A DNA stretch of 62,800 bases from Promethearchaeia archaeon. GTDB lineage: Archaea > Asgardarchaeota > Lokiarchaeia > Sigyniarchaeales > SOKP01. This document shows, in pieces, positions 44,310-52,393 of this stretch (its first letter is position 1; every line of letters begins with the position of its first letter). The DNA is taken from positions 1 to 62,800 of the forward strand of contig JAHQWH010000012.1 of the NCBI GenBank assembly GCA_029856105.1, given 5' to 3'. The notes beneath the pieces are model-generated. The model had not been told where the DNA came from. It searched no databases and was given only the letters and a program-made list of their open reading frames with translations. Both the position numbers and the translations under genes were made by a program.

Positions 44310-44765
44310 TTAAAAAATTGATCGAAATCTATCTTCCGTTTTTAATTTTAAATCTCCAATAATTTCATCAATTCTACTTTCAAATTTCTTGAAGAATTTT
44401 TCTTTTTTTGAAAAAATATCATTAAAAGAATATCTATTAAGAAAATGCGAATTAATTTCTTTTAGATGTTTTTTAACGATCTCTGAGTCCGTTTCTTTTT
44501 CGGTAATAGCAAAAGATATCAATGGTTGCTTATTTGATTCATCATTTGGTAATGAAATTAATTCGCAATAACAGACTAGTTTAAACGAGGCTAAAGAAAT
44601 AACATTGATGTCATCTCCAAAGACTTCTGTTGTGAAGCTTTCAAGAGCAGATAGAAATCCCGCTCTCAATTCTGGATCTAACCCCACTCCGGTATCTGAA
44701 TCGTAATATCTTTTGTTTAGGATATTACGTATACCTAAATTTATACCAAGTTCTAAAATAGCCAT
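44310..44765 (-). CDS. Longin-like domain protein upstream of the DRG-like GTPase
   Basis: A 151-residue protein. NKRYYDSDTGVGLDPELRAG then FLSALESFTTEVFG and INVISLASFKLVCYCELI follow the pattern of Asgard longin-like domains: strand, turn with Asp/Gly, a GFLSA helix, then two strands. The last 40 residues are helical and charged. It is in the same direction as the DRG-like gene and 24 bases before it, so the pair is very likely an operon and may interact. No membrane segment. The family call is by pattern, not by search. Confidence 0.6.
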   Translation of the reverse strand: MAILELGINLGIRNILNKRYYDSDTGVGLDPELRAGFLSALESFTTEVFGDDINVISLASFKLVCYCELISLPNDESNKQPLISFAITEKETDSEIVKKHLKEINSHFLNRYSFNDIFSKKEKFFKKFESRIDEIIGDLKLKTEDRFRSIF

Positions 44766-44933
44766 ATTTTTTAAAATTACTTAATTTTTAAGATTGGGAT
44801 AAAATTTAATCCTAAGCATATTAGGTCGTAGATATATTAATAATTTAACTTATATTTTTAACTGTATAATAGACCATTTTTTATTCCGTTTCTATATGAT
44901 TTTTTCGTTTATAAGAATGGTCTATTTTATCAT

Positions 44934-45785
44934 TTACAACTGCTTTTTATACGCATTAAATGTGTTTTGAAGCAAGAAGCTAACCGTCATAGGACCTACC
45001 CCTCCTGGATTTGGAGTAATCCACGAACTCTTTTCTAAGACTCCTTCAAAATCTACATCTCCAGATAATTTTCCATTTTCTCTCGATATACCTACGTCGA
45101 TAATTACTACGCCTTCCTTTACCTTTTCTTTAGTAATGAACTTTGGTTTTCCTATGGCAACGATTAAAATATCAGCTTTTTTGGTATAATCATCTAATTT
45201 TTTTGTGAACGAGTGGCAGATTGTAACTGTAGCGTTTCTTTTTAAAAACATGAAGATTAAAGGTTTGCCAACTAAGTTAGAACGATTAATTATAACAACA
45301 TTTTTACCCTGAATATCAATGTTGTAATGTTCCAGAAGCGTAATAATGCCTTTAGGAGTACAAGGTACAAAATCTTCGTTGTAATCGAACAATTTACCCC
45401 GATTTATGGGATGTAACCCGTCTACATCTTTTATCGGATCGATTTGCTCAATAAATTCAGAAGTATAGGGTCGTAAATCTCTTGGCAATGGTATTTGTAG
45501 AAGTATTCCATGAACAGATTTGTCTTTATTTAGCTTCTCAATTTCATCCAACAATTCACTTTTTGTTATATTTTTGTCTAAATCGACTAATATAGACCCT
45601 ATTCCTATTTCAGAGCAAGTCTTTCTTTTAATATTTATATACAATTTTGAAGCGGGGTCGTCTCCAACTAAAACAGCGGCTAATTTAGGCTCGATCCCAC
45701 TCGTCTTAATAAAAGAAGATATTTTATCTTTTAATTCTAAATTTAATTTTAACGCCAATTCTTTTCCATTTAATATTTTTCCCAT
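44934..45785 (-). CDS. folD: Bifunctional methylenetetrahydrofolate dehydrogenase/cyclohydrolase
   Basis: A 283-residue FolD. The active-site Tyr-Lys pair is in KLYINIKRKTCSEIG, GILLQIPLPRDL follows, then DVDGLHPINRG and the NADP site NVVIINRSNLVGKPL with the final TPNPGGVGPMTVSFLL. It interconverts methylene-, methenyl- and formyl-tetrahydrofolate, so it can supply the 10-formyl-folate used by PurH, encoded about 11 kb away. The length equals bacterial FolD. Monocistronic. The presence of FolD suggests folate rather than only methanopterin one-carbon chemistry. Confidence 0.95.
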   Translation of the reverse strand: MGKILNGKELALKLNLELKDKISSFIKTSGIEPKLAAVLVGDDPASKLYINIKRKTCSEIGIGSILVDLDKNITKSELLDEIEKLNKDKSVHGILLQIPLPRDLRPYTSEFIEQIDPIKDVDGLHPINRGKLFDYNEDFVPCTPKGIITLLEHYNIDIQGKNVVIINRSNLVGKPLIFMFLKRNATVTICHSFTKKLDDYTKKADILIVAIGKPKFITKEKVKEGVVIIDVGISRENGKLSGDVDFEGVLEKSSWITPNPGGVGPMTVSFLLQNTFNAYKKQL

Positions 45786-45885
45786 AATAATCTTGATGTT
45801 AAACTTTGTTTAAATATAAGTTAAAGTAGGTTTTCAATGAAATAAATAGATGTTATTATTTACTTATTAAAAATTTAAAAAATGT

Positions 45886-46992
45886 TTAAATTCTTCTTTT
45901 ACGCCAAATTAGATAAATAGCTGCAATGATAATTCCACTAATTGACATAATTAGAATTAGCGTTAAAAAGTTAAACTCAACCATGAAGATCTCTTCGTTT
46001 AAAAGATCTAAGGAATTAAAACCTTTAAGTATTTCAAAGGCATAGTAAGAAGCGCTAATGGAAGAGAGTTTCTGATCATTTTCTTCATCGTGGTCGCTAA
46101 AACCTCCGTCCCGAAAGTTTTGATGGTTTAAAACCCAATTTACAGTTGGATTTTTATTCAATTCGTTACTATCTATTAACTTTATTCCTTCGACGCAAAA
46201 ATAAGTGCTGCTTAATAAGGAATTTTCGGCAAACGCGTCAGGTAAATATCCACCGAAATTTTCGAGATTAGCAGGATCGTTTATGTAAAACGATTTCAGA
46301 TAATTCAATGTGCTAGTCTGATTTGCTAAATCACTAATATCTCCTAATTTTTCAACCAAATAAATGGCGTAATAAGTAGTAAGCAAGGTAGATGATAAAG
46401 TTTGGTCTCCCCCATAACCACCATCGGTATTGTTGCACGATAACACCCAATTTTTATGAATTGTTTGATTCTCAACTGGCTCGTTGATTAAAGTAAATAT
46501 GTTATATATAAAGAAAGTCGAGATCAGATTTGCATTAGTAGATGTGTTAGTAGGGCTAAATCCACCCGTACTTTGAACTGTCTCATTTATATATTCGTAA
46601 ATCTTATCGTGTAAAATTGAATCTAACAGATCTAGCTTTCCAAGGAAACCTAGCGTACTTAAAAGGTAATATAAGTCATATATATCAATTTCTTCGTTGT
46701 TAAACATAGAAGTAATTTCATCTTCCAAGTATACTTCTAAAGCTGGAATATCTACTTTTTTAGTCGCTTGTAAAAAACTTTCAATAAGATAAGCGTTATA
46801 AAAATCTATAATTTCTATAGCGTTAGCAGTATCTTGCGTTAATATGCCAAAACTCTCGTCGTTATTTTGGTTTTCGTAAAGAAAATCGATTAAATGAATC
46901 TGTCGGGTTTTTGCTGATGCTATGGGAGCAATACCCAACAACAAGGTTATTATTAGCGCTAAAAACGTTAAACTCCGAAGTTTATATTTCAA
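45886..46992 (-). CDS. Secreted prenyltransferase-fold (alpha-toroid) protein, membrane anchored
   Basis: A 368-residue protein. An N-terminal signal (about 7-27, LTFLALIITLLLGIAPIASA) and a C-terminal helix (about 341-363, FLTLILIMSISGIIIAAIYL) followed by RKRR make it a cell-surface protein. Between them are repeats like those of prenyltransferase beta subunits and squalene cyclases: TDGGYGGDQTLSSTLLTTYY, NFRDGGFSDHDEEN and STGGFSPTNTSTN. The Cys/His/Asp zinc ligands and lipid pocket of protein prenyltransferases are not evident, and it faces outside, so it more likely uses the fold for binding. Function unknown. Confidence 0.7.
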   Translation of the reverse strand: MKYKLRSLTFLALIITLLLGIAPIASAKTRQIHLIDFLYENQNNDESFGILTQDTANAIEIIDFYNAYLIESFLQATKKVDIPALEVYLEDEITSMFNNEEIDIYDLYYLLSTLGFLGKLDLLDSILHDKIYEYINETVQSTGGFSPTNTSTNANLISTFFIYNIFTLINEPVENQTIHKNWVLSCNNTDGGYGGDQTLSSTLLTTYYAIYLVEKLGDISDLANQTSTLNYLKSFYINDPANLENFGGYLPDAFAENSLLSSTYFCVEGIKLIDSNELNKNPTVNWVLNHQNFRDGGFSDHDEENDQKLSSISASYYAFEILKGFNSLDLLNEEIFMVEFNFLTLILIMSISGIIIAAIYLIWRKRRI

Positions 46993-47145
46993 TTAAAAAA
47001 AAACCCCAATCTGGTTTTAACTAAATTTTAATTTTTTAAATTTAACGTGAATTTAAAATTTAACGATATTTTGAGTTTTTAGTTAGATTATCTGATTAAT
47101 TCGTTTAAAATACAATAAATATAATTCGGCAAACTAAATTATATT

Positions 47146-48666
47146 TTAAAAGATTTCGCTAATATCTTTGTATAATAAGTCACTGTTGTTCTGAAATTCC
47201 TCGAGTGTAACAAACAAGCTCTGGAACGATGGTAAGCTTCCTAATATACTAGCGCCATTGAATATGGCAAATTGGAGGTTATCAGGAACGAAAAATCTTA
47301 TCACTTCATCAGATGAGTTGTAAAAACCAGAAAATTCTCTAGCAGGAGCTGATTGTTTAATAATCTCACGAGGGATCTCTGGTATATCAGTTGATTGAAA
47401 ATTTTCCCCACAAAAAGGACAAAATACAGATGCACTATCTTCAATTGTTTTTTTACACTTAGCACAAATTGTTTTACCATCCACAATATCTTTCTTCTTC
47501 TTTTTGGGAAAGTTACCAATAGAAAGCTCTGGTAAAACCATTCTCCCTCCACAAGATGGACAGAATTCCTTACCATCAGATAGGTCTACTAATACACCAC
47601 AATTTGGACAATTATCTTTTTGCTTTCGTGTTTTTCCCTTTAATTCCATTTTTTTATTTTTAGAAGGTTGAACAATTTTAGGTTTAGGAATTTTTCCCAA
47701 CTGGGGGATTAATTTGACTAATTCCAATTTCAACCTTTCTTCAAACCCCGAATATTGGAGATTACCACCTGCAATCATAATATGGGAGAGGAGGTCGCTC
47801 CAATAATATTTATCAATTCCTTGTAGACTGTTAATTACAGCTTGTGGAATATTTAATATGTTATAACCTAATAAATTGGGTTGAAACAATACCTCGGGAG
47901 CTTCGTGGAAAATATAGTTAGGAATATCAATACTAGCCCCGTCTGGCATGGCAAAACTAAAACTCTCGTTTAATTTAGGAGGATTTTCGGGATCCAAAAC
48001 GAAGTAACAGTTTTTCTCTTTAATTTCTTTAATTATCTCGTCAACAGCACTGGACTCAATATTAATACCCTCCCTCATTAATAAATTTTTTAGATGTTGA
48101 TTGACATCAGTTCCAGCTAAAGTCAATTTTTGAACTGATTGATCAACAATCTGCCCACCAATAATCGGGGTGATCCATGTAATCCCATCACCGCTCTCAA
48201 TTACTAACCCCGTCGTTAATCCTACGCTAAATAATGCCAAGACTGGTGTTGGAACCATTATTAAACTTTTTACTCTATGAGTTTCGTACAAAACACGAGC
48301 AATATATTCTTTAGTCTCTCGTAGGAGAAATGGTGGTTCGGTATATAATACGGGGTAATTAGAAAGATTTTCAATCCTTAAAAGTGAATAGAAAATGTAA
48401 TTTAAAATCTCATAATAATCGTTCCAATCCATTATCGCCCCCCTTTCGATAGGACGCTTTATTTTAAGAACGCCGCGCATTTTTACAACATCCATTCCAA
48501 TATATATATTACGTGCGCTTACATCAACCATAACAGCCTTGTATTTTTCAGTGCCAGTGATTGTGGGAAAAACATACCTAGGACTGGGTTCTCCCGCGAA
48601 TCCTATTTTAGTATAGGCTGAACCAATGTCGACGATAATCGGAGTTCCTGGAAGGGGTATTGCCAT
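47146..48666 (-). CDS. Actin-related protein with two inserted zinc ribbons
   Basis: A 506-residue actin-family protein. Phosphate 1: VDIGSAYTKIGFAGEPSPR; phosphate 2: VIESGDGITWITP; adenosine: MIAGGNLQYSGF; connecting motifs LAGTDVNQHL and IKEKNCYFVLD. The C-terminus FNGASILGSLPSFQSL corresponds to actin's last subdomain. Between IPKPKIVQP and VPDNLQFAIF, where actin has only a short turn, about 125 residues are inserted with two Cys4 ribbons (C353/356/369/372 and C401/404/416/419). The catalytic Gln137 position of actin is Thr139 here and the His161 position is Trp164, so ATP hydrolysis may be slow or lost. The protein may be a regulator or scaffold rather than filament former. Confidence 0.88.
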   Translation of the reverse strand: MAIPLPGTPIIVDIGSAYTKIGFAGEPSPRYVFPTITGTEKYKAVMVDVSARNIYIGMDVVKMRGVLKIKRPIERGAIMDWNDYYEILNYIFYSLLRIENLSNYPVLYTEPPFLLRETKEYIARVLYETHRVKSLIMVPTPVLALFSVGLTTGLVIESGDGITWITPIIGGQIVDQSVQKLTLAGTDVNQHLKNLLMREGINIESSAVDEIIKEIKEKNCYFVLDPENPPKLNESFSFAMPDGASIDIPNYIFHEAPEVLFQPNLLGYNILNIPQAVINSLQGIDKYYWSDLLSHIMIAGGNLQYSGFEERLKLELVKLIPQLGKIPKPKIVQPSKNKKMELKGKTRKQKDNCPNCGVLVDLSDGKEFCPSCGGRMVLPELSIGNFPKKKKKDIVDGKTICAKCKKTIEDSASVFCPFCGENFQSTDIPEIPREIIKQSAPAREFSGFYNSSDEVIRFFVPDNLQFAIFNGASILGSLPSFQSLFVTLEEFQNNSDLLYKDISEIF

Positions 48667-48806
48667 AATTTATTTTTTTTTATGTGCTTTTATATAAATT
48701 TCCAAATTTAAATATTGGTATAATATTATTATAAAATGATTTTCTTTGATTAAATAATTTTTCCAAAAGAGGAAGCATTAATTAGAATATATTAATAGAT
48801 GATCTT

Positions 48807-48971
48807 CTATTCTTTTAGATTTTTAAATATTCTTTCGATAATTGATTGTTTAGAAATTAAACCTATTAATTGATTATCGTAGTTTACAAGAGGTACTCGC
48901 TCAACTTTCTGTTTAACCGTTTTTTCCAAGGCGAGCTCTAATGGTTCAATTGTTAAATTAAAATATATTTG
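48807..48971 (-). pseudogene. Single CBS half in frame downstream of the ModE-like gene
   Basis: Minus-strand codons after the stop of the ModE-like gene read IYFNLTIEPLELALEKTVKQ, then KVERVPLVNYDNQLIGLISK and QSIIERIFKNLKE before a stop. This is one CBS motif (rvPlVn.d..liGlis). The frame is the same as that of the ModE-like gene, and only the TAA at 48972-48974 separates the two. There is no start codon of its own. It is either the end of a split HTH-CBS protein or a relic. Confidence 0.55.
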
Positions 48972-49385
48972 TTAATCGATTTTTAAAGATTTTTCTAGTT
49001 TCTTTTCGATCCCTTCTAATTCAATTAAAAGATTTTTGTATGTTTTCAATAAATACAGGCCCCAATCGCTTAATTTCACCCAACCACCTCCACCAAGACC
49101 TCCTTTTTTTGTTTCTACGGGTGATATTCCGGTTCTAGCTTTAATTTTATTTAAAATATTCCATGCATATTTGTAAGAGTAGCCGCATTCTTTTGCCGCT
49201 TGAGTTAAAGATATAGGGGCTTTAACATCGGGTTTATCGATTTTTTCAAGAAGATTAGCCCAACCAGATCCTAAAATATTTTTACGGTCACCATTGTGAA
49301 ATTCTAGCCAGAATTTAATTCCAAAACCTATTTTAGCTTTTAATTTTTCGATATCGGGTTTATCATCTTCGGATTGTTTTTCCAT
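48972..49385 (-). CDS. ModE/LysR-type winged-helix DNA-binding protein
   Basis: A 137-residue protein. ILGSGWANLLEKIDKP, APISLTQAAKECGYSYKYAW and GLGGGGWVKLSDWGLYLLKT match the N-terminal DNA-binding domain of ModE (compare GSGR, LLE, AAKALGMSYKRAW, GGKGGGG). There is no molybdate-binding domain, so the ligand, if any, is different. The protein ends KSLKID, and a CBS half continues in the same frame past the stop. Target genes unknown; no molybdate transporter is nearby. Confidence 0.78.
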   Translation of the reverse strand: MEKQSEDDKPDIEKLKAKIGFGIKFWLEFHNGDRKNILGSGWANLLEKIDKPDVKAPISLTQAAKECGYSYKYAWNILNKIKARTGISPVETKKGGLGGGGWVKLSDWGLYLLKTYKNLLIELEGIEKKLEKSLKID

Positions 49386-49501
49386 ACTATCTAATTGATT
49401 TTCTTAATTTTAATATTTTTTATAAGAATAATAAGGCTAAAGAGAAAAACATTAAAGGAAAGTCATTTTTTTTTTTGTAAATATAAATTTGTTGACTAAG
49501 T

Positions 49502-50254
49502 ATGGTATTTTCTGGCGTAAGTAGTTCTGAAAAAAGGGGTAAAATAGTAATCGAAAACGTGTATTATTTTGTCGAAAATCCGATGTTGGATTGTAATCAG
49601 TTTATAATTGCTGATAAAAAAAACGATGAATTAGCGCTTTTTGACGCAGGAAATGGTCTTTCTTTAAAAGGGCTGATTGAAGGGATGAGTAAACTAGGTT
49701 TGAATTATGAACACATTACCAAAGTCTATCTTACTCACGAACATGTAGATCATGTGCTTGGCATATACCCATTGATTAAATTATTAAATAATAATCTTCC
49801 TGAGTTATTTGCTTATGGAGAAACGGCGAAGATATTGAGGGAGGGGGACGAATCAAAAATCTTTCCGGGGAATCTCGGGATCAGCCCCGGGATGTTTGGA
49901 CTAGAAATTATACCTTTAAAAGTTAGCGATTTGAAAGTAGAAGAAACGATTAGTATAGGTTCAGAATTTAATTTTCAAATTTATTACACACCAGGTCATT
50001 CTCTCGGATCAATCTGTTACTATGAGAGTAGCAAAAAAATTCTTATTCCTGGAGATTTAGTATTTGCGGGGGGCAGTTTTGGAAGGTACGATTTCCCGGG
50101 AGGTTCTTTAAACGCTCTAATTGAATCAATTAAATTTGTAAACAATTTAGATGTAAAATATTTGCTTCCAGGCCATATGAACATAAGTGATAATGGGAAT
50201 CAGCAAATTGAATCTTCTTATAGAATGGTCCAATCACTAGGAAGGTTTTTTTAA
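49502..50254 (+). CDS. Metallo-beta-lactamase-fold hydrolase
   Basis: A 250-residue MBL protein. Metal motifs: LTHEHVDHVLGI for HxHxDH, TPGHSLGSICYYES for the next His, LIPGDLVFAGG for the bridging Asp and LPGHMNISDNG for the last His. Such enzymes are glyoxalase II-like thioesterases or related hydrolases. The single-domain length and no flavodoxin partner exclude the flavodiiron group. Substrate uncertain. Monocistronic, with a 160-base gap after it. Confidence 0.88.
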   Translation: MVFSGVSSSEKRGKIVIENVYYFVENPMLDCNQFIIADKKNDELALFDAGNGLSLKGLIEGMSKLGLNYEHITKVYLTHEHVDHVLGIYPLIKLLNNNLPELFAYGETAKILREGDESKIFPGNLGISPGMFGLEIIPLKVSDLKVEETISIGSEFNFQIYYTPGHSLGSICYYESSKKILIPGDLVFAGGSFGRYDFPGGSLNALIESIKFVNNLDVKYLLPGHMNISDNGNQQIESSYRMVQSLGRFF

Positions 50255-50415
50255 AATTTAAATACTTTTATCCTAGTGCTTCATTCTGTTAAGGATTTAC
50301 GAATATTAATCAAGTATACTATTTGATATATGAGAACATTTTTTAAATAAAAAATCTATATTGAAGTTAATCACCTAATTTAAAATAAAATAAAAAAAAG
50401 AATAAAGTAAAATTT

Positions 50416-51084
50416 GTGATTAAAATGTCTGAAAAAAAAGAAAAGATGGTAACCGAAATTTATCTACGTTCTTACCCAAAGATCATATTTTTCTGGCCTT
50501 TAGCGCTCGTTTCGTTGGTTATGTGGTTGTTACAGATGCTTGTTCCAACACCAGTCGCATGGTACGGAAACTTCTGGCTCGCTGTATTTGCTATAAACAT
50601 GTTTATTGTTGCTTTCGATTTTGGTAGCACGAAGTTTTTTGTTTTAATTCTTGTTATCGTTGTTGTGCTTTTACTCGTGATTTTTCTAATACCTGACCTA
50701 TTTGCGGGTGTTTCAGCGGAACCCTTTAATCCCGGGTTAACAACGAATTTCTACTTGGCAACTACATTAATAATGGCAGTTATTTTAGGACTGGTCGTGC
50801 TTGGTTCAAGGTTTGATTACTGGAAGATTGAGAGAAACGAAATTTACCATAAAGCAGGTATATTTAGCTCTGCTGAAAGATTACCAACAAAAAGTCTAAG
50901 AATTAAGAAAGAAATCCCAGATGTGTTTGAATTTTTCATATTACGAGCGGGTTCCATTACACTGATGCCTGGACACGGTGATGTCATCAATTTACCTACT
51001 GTACTTAATATCAACAAGAAACAGAACCAAATAGACTATTTATTGAGCCACGTCTCAATAGAACCTGATGAATTGGACGCTTAA
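50416..51084 (+). CDS. Membrane protein with C-terminal PH-like segment
   Basis: A 222-residue protein. Four hydrophobic helices in the first 140 residues (IIFFWPLALVSLVMWLLQML, FWLAVFAINMFIVAFDFG, FVLILVIVVVLLLVIFLI, TTLIMAVILGLVVLGSRF). The rest (about 145-222) is soluble: WKIERNEIYHKAGIFSSAER resembles the bacterial PH-like membrane proteins, which have this strand after a helix pair. Function unknown. It precedes the heliorhodopsin gene by 322 bases on the same strand. Confidence 0.6.
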   Translation: MIKMSEKKEKMVTEIYLRSYPKIIFFWPLALVSLVMWLLQMLVPTPVAWYGNFWLAVFAINMFIVAFDFGSTKFFVLILVIVVVLLLVIFLIPDLFAGVSAEPFNPGLTTNFYLATTLIMAVILGLVVLGSRFDYWKIERNEIYHKAGIFSSAERLPTKSLRIKKEIPDVFEFFILRAGSITLMPGHGDVINLPTVLNINKKQNQIDYLLSHVSIEPDELDA

Positions 51085-51113
51085 TTTCCTTTAATATCAA
51101 ATTAGATAAAAAA

Positions 51114-51149
51114 TTTTTATTTTTTTTTAATTTTAATTTTTTTTATTTT
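51114..51149 (+). terminator. T-rich terminator after the PH-like membrane gene
   Basis: About 36 bases almost entirely T with few A, starting 30 bases after the stop at 51084. Confidence 0.45.
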
Positions 51150-51269
51150 CTTGTTGCATTGACAGTTATTACATTTAGTCAACAAATCAATCATTTAATT
51201 TAAAAAATCTCGCAGATGATATCAAATGAAAGAAGAAGGTTCGGAGGATGTTTCAAGATTTATAATATA

Positions 51270-51299
51270 TATAAACCAATTATAGAAAATTGGTTTATA
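51270..51299. promoter_or_regulatory. Perfect 12-bp inverted repeat with 6-base loop
   Basis: TATAAACCAATT pairs exactly with AATTGGTTTATA across the loop ATAGAA. It ends 107 bases upstream of the heliorhodopsin start. It could be a regulator binding site, an RNA hairpin of the leader, or a terminator of transcripts from upstream. No T-run follows, which argues against a terminator. Confidence 0.55.
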
Positions 51300-51406
51300 A
51301 AAAATACATATTTAGCTTAAAAAGTTAAAAAGTTAAAATAAATTTAAACTGAAAATTTATAATTTTAATAGGGATTTTTTAAATTCTTAAGTGAACAATT
51401 AAGATT

Positions 51407-52246
51407 ATGACTGATATGAAAAATAAAGAAGAAGATTGGGTAATTCCAAAATCAGAGATAACTTTTGAATATCTAAAAAAATTCAATCGAAGTGCGATGA
51501 TTTTACATTTAGTACAAGGTCTACTAATGGTATTATTTGGATTTTTACCCTTCTTAGATTTTTCAATGGATATATATACATTCTATTTAGAGTTTGATCT
51601 CGGACCTCCACCTACATTATCTCCAAATCCCGAAGTGATATTTACCTTCACTGTTTTAGGAGCTTTCGTCGGAACATTCCTTCTCTTATCTGCAATTGCC
51701 CACTTTCTCATTGCTTACCCTTTAAACAAATTGTATATCAGAGATCTAAAGAAAGGAATAAATAAAGTGCGTTGGTTTGAATATGCACTTTCCAGTTCCA
51801 TTATGATTGTTCTTATCGCTTTATTCTTTGGAGTCTTAGATTTCTGGGCTTTATTTATGATATTCATATCTAATGCCCTTATGAATATGTTTGGGCTAAT
51901 GATGGAACTCCATAACGTATATACGAGGAAATTGAAGGAAAAAGTTAGATGGACGGCTTATTATCTTGGTGTTATAGCTGGTGCAGTTCCTTGGATCGTT
52001 ATTACCGCATATTTCATTAATACCGGCGTAGAAGGTGGAGAGATTCCCGGTTTCGTATATTGGATTTACGCAATTGAATTAATCTTCTTTAATACATTTG
52101 CAATTAATATGATCCTTCAATACAAAGGAATAGGTAAGTGGAAAGATTATTTATATGGAGAAAGAGTGTACATCATACTTAGTTTAGTCTCCAAAACATT
52201 TTTGGCGTGGTTGGTTTTTGGAGGAGTGTTCTCTCCAACTGGATAA
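51407..52246 (+). CDS. Heliorhodopsin
   Basis: A 279-residue seven-helix protein. The last helix holds the retinal Lys: LSLVSKTFLAW with Lys263. Spacings match heliorhodopsin 48C12: Arg122/Glu125 in RWFEYALSSSIMIVLIALF (as R104/E107, the counterion) and Ser259 four before the Lys (as S237/K241). His34 and His99 lie in helices 1 and 2 as expected for the inner cavity. Heliorhodopsins bind retinal with the N-terminus inside, opposite to type-1 rhodopsins, and most do not pump; several are proposed signal or lipid-associated sensors. No retinal-forming dioxygenase is in the window. A T-run lies right after the stop. Confidence 0.92.
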   Translation: MTDMKNKEEDWVIPKSEITFEYLKKFNRSAMILHLVQGLLMVLFGFLPFLDFSMDIYTFYLEFDLGPPPTLSPNPEVIFTFTVLGAFVGTFLLLSAIAHFLIAYPLNKLYIRDLKKGINKVRWFEYALSSSIMIVLIALFFGVLDFWALFMIFISNALMNMFGLMMELHNVYTRKLKEKVRWTAYYLGVIAGAVPWIVITAYFINTGVEGGEIPGFVYWIYAIELIFFNTFAINMILQYKGIGKWKDYLYGERVYIILSLVSKTFLAWLVFGGVFSPTG

Positions 52247-52250
52247 CTAA

Positions 52251-52262
52251 TTTTTTTTTTTT
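52251..52262 (+). terminator. T-run terminator after the heliorhodopsin gene
   Basis: Twelve T residues start four bases after the stop at 52246, followed by another short T stretch. It isolates the heliorhodopsin gene as a single transcript. Confidence 0.55.
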
Positions 52263-52393
52263 ATTTTTTATTTAGAAATGTAACTTTCAAAAATAAATTG
52301 AATTTTGCTCAGAATTATGCTACATCTATTTTTTTAGGTTTTTTTTTGATTATCATTAGATTTAAGAATTAAATTATATTTTTAGTAATACTT

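Larger units (their letters stand above)
51085..51406. other. Intergenic region before the heliorhodopsin gene
   Basis: It holds a T-rich tract (51114-51149), probably the terminator of the PH-like gene, a perfect hairpin (51270-51299), and the short direct repeat AAAGTTAA/AAAGTTAA near 51321-51336. A 19-codon frame starting at 51226 is probably noise. Confidence 0.5.

Noticed and set aside
51226..51285. 19-codon frame before the heliorhodopsin gene
   Set aside because: Too short, runs into the hairpin, and no ribosome site or conserved feature supports it.
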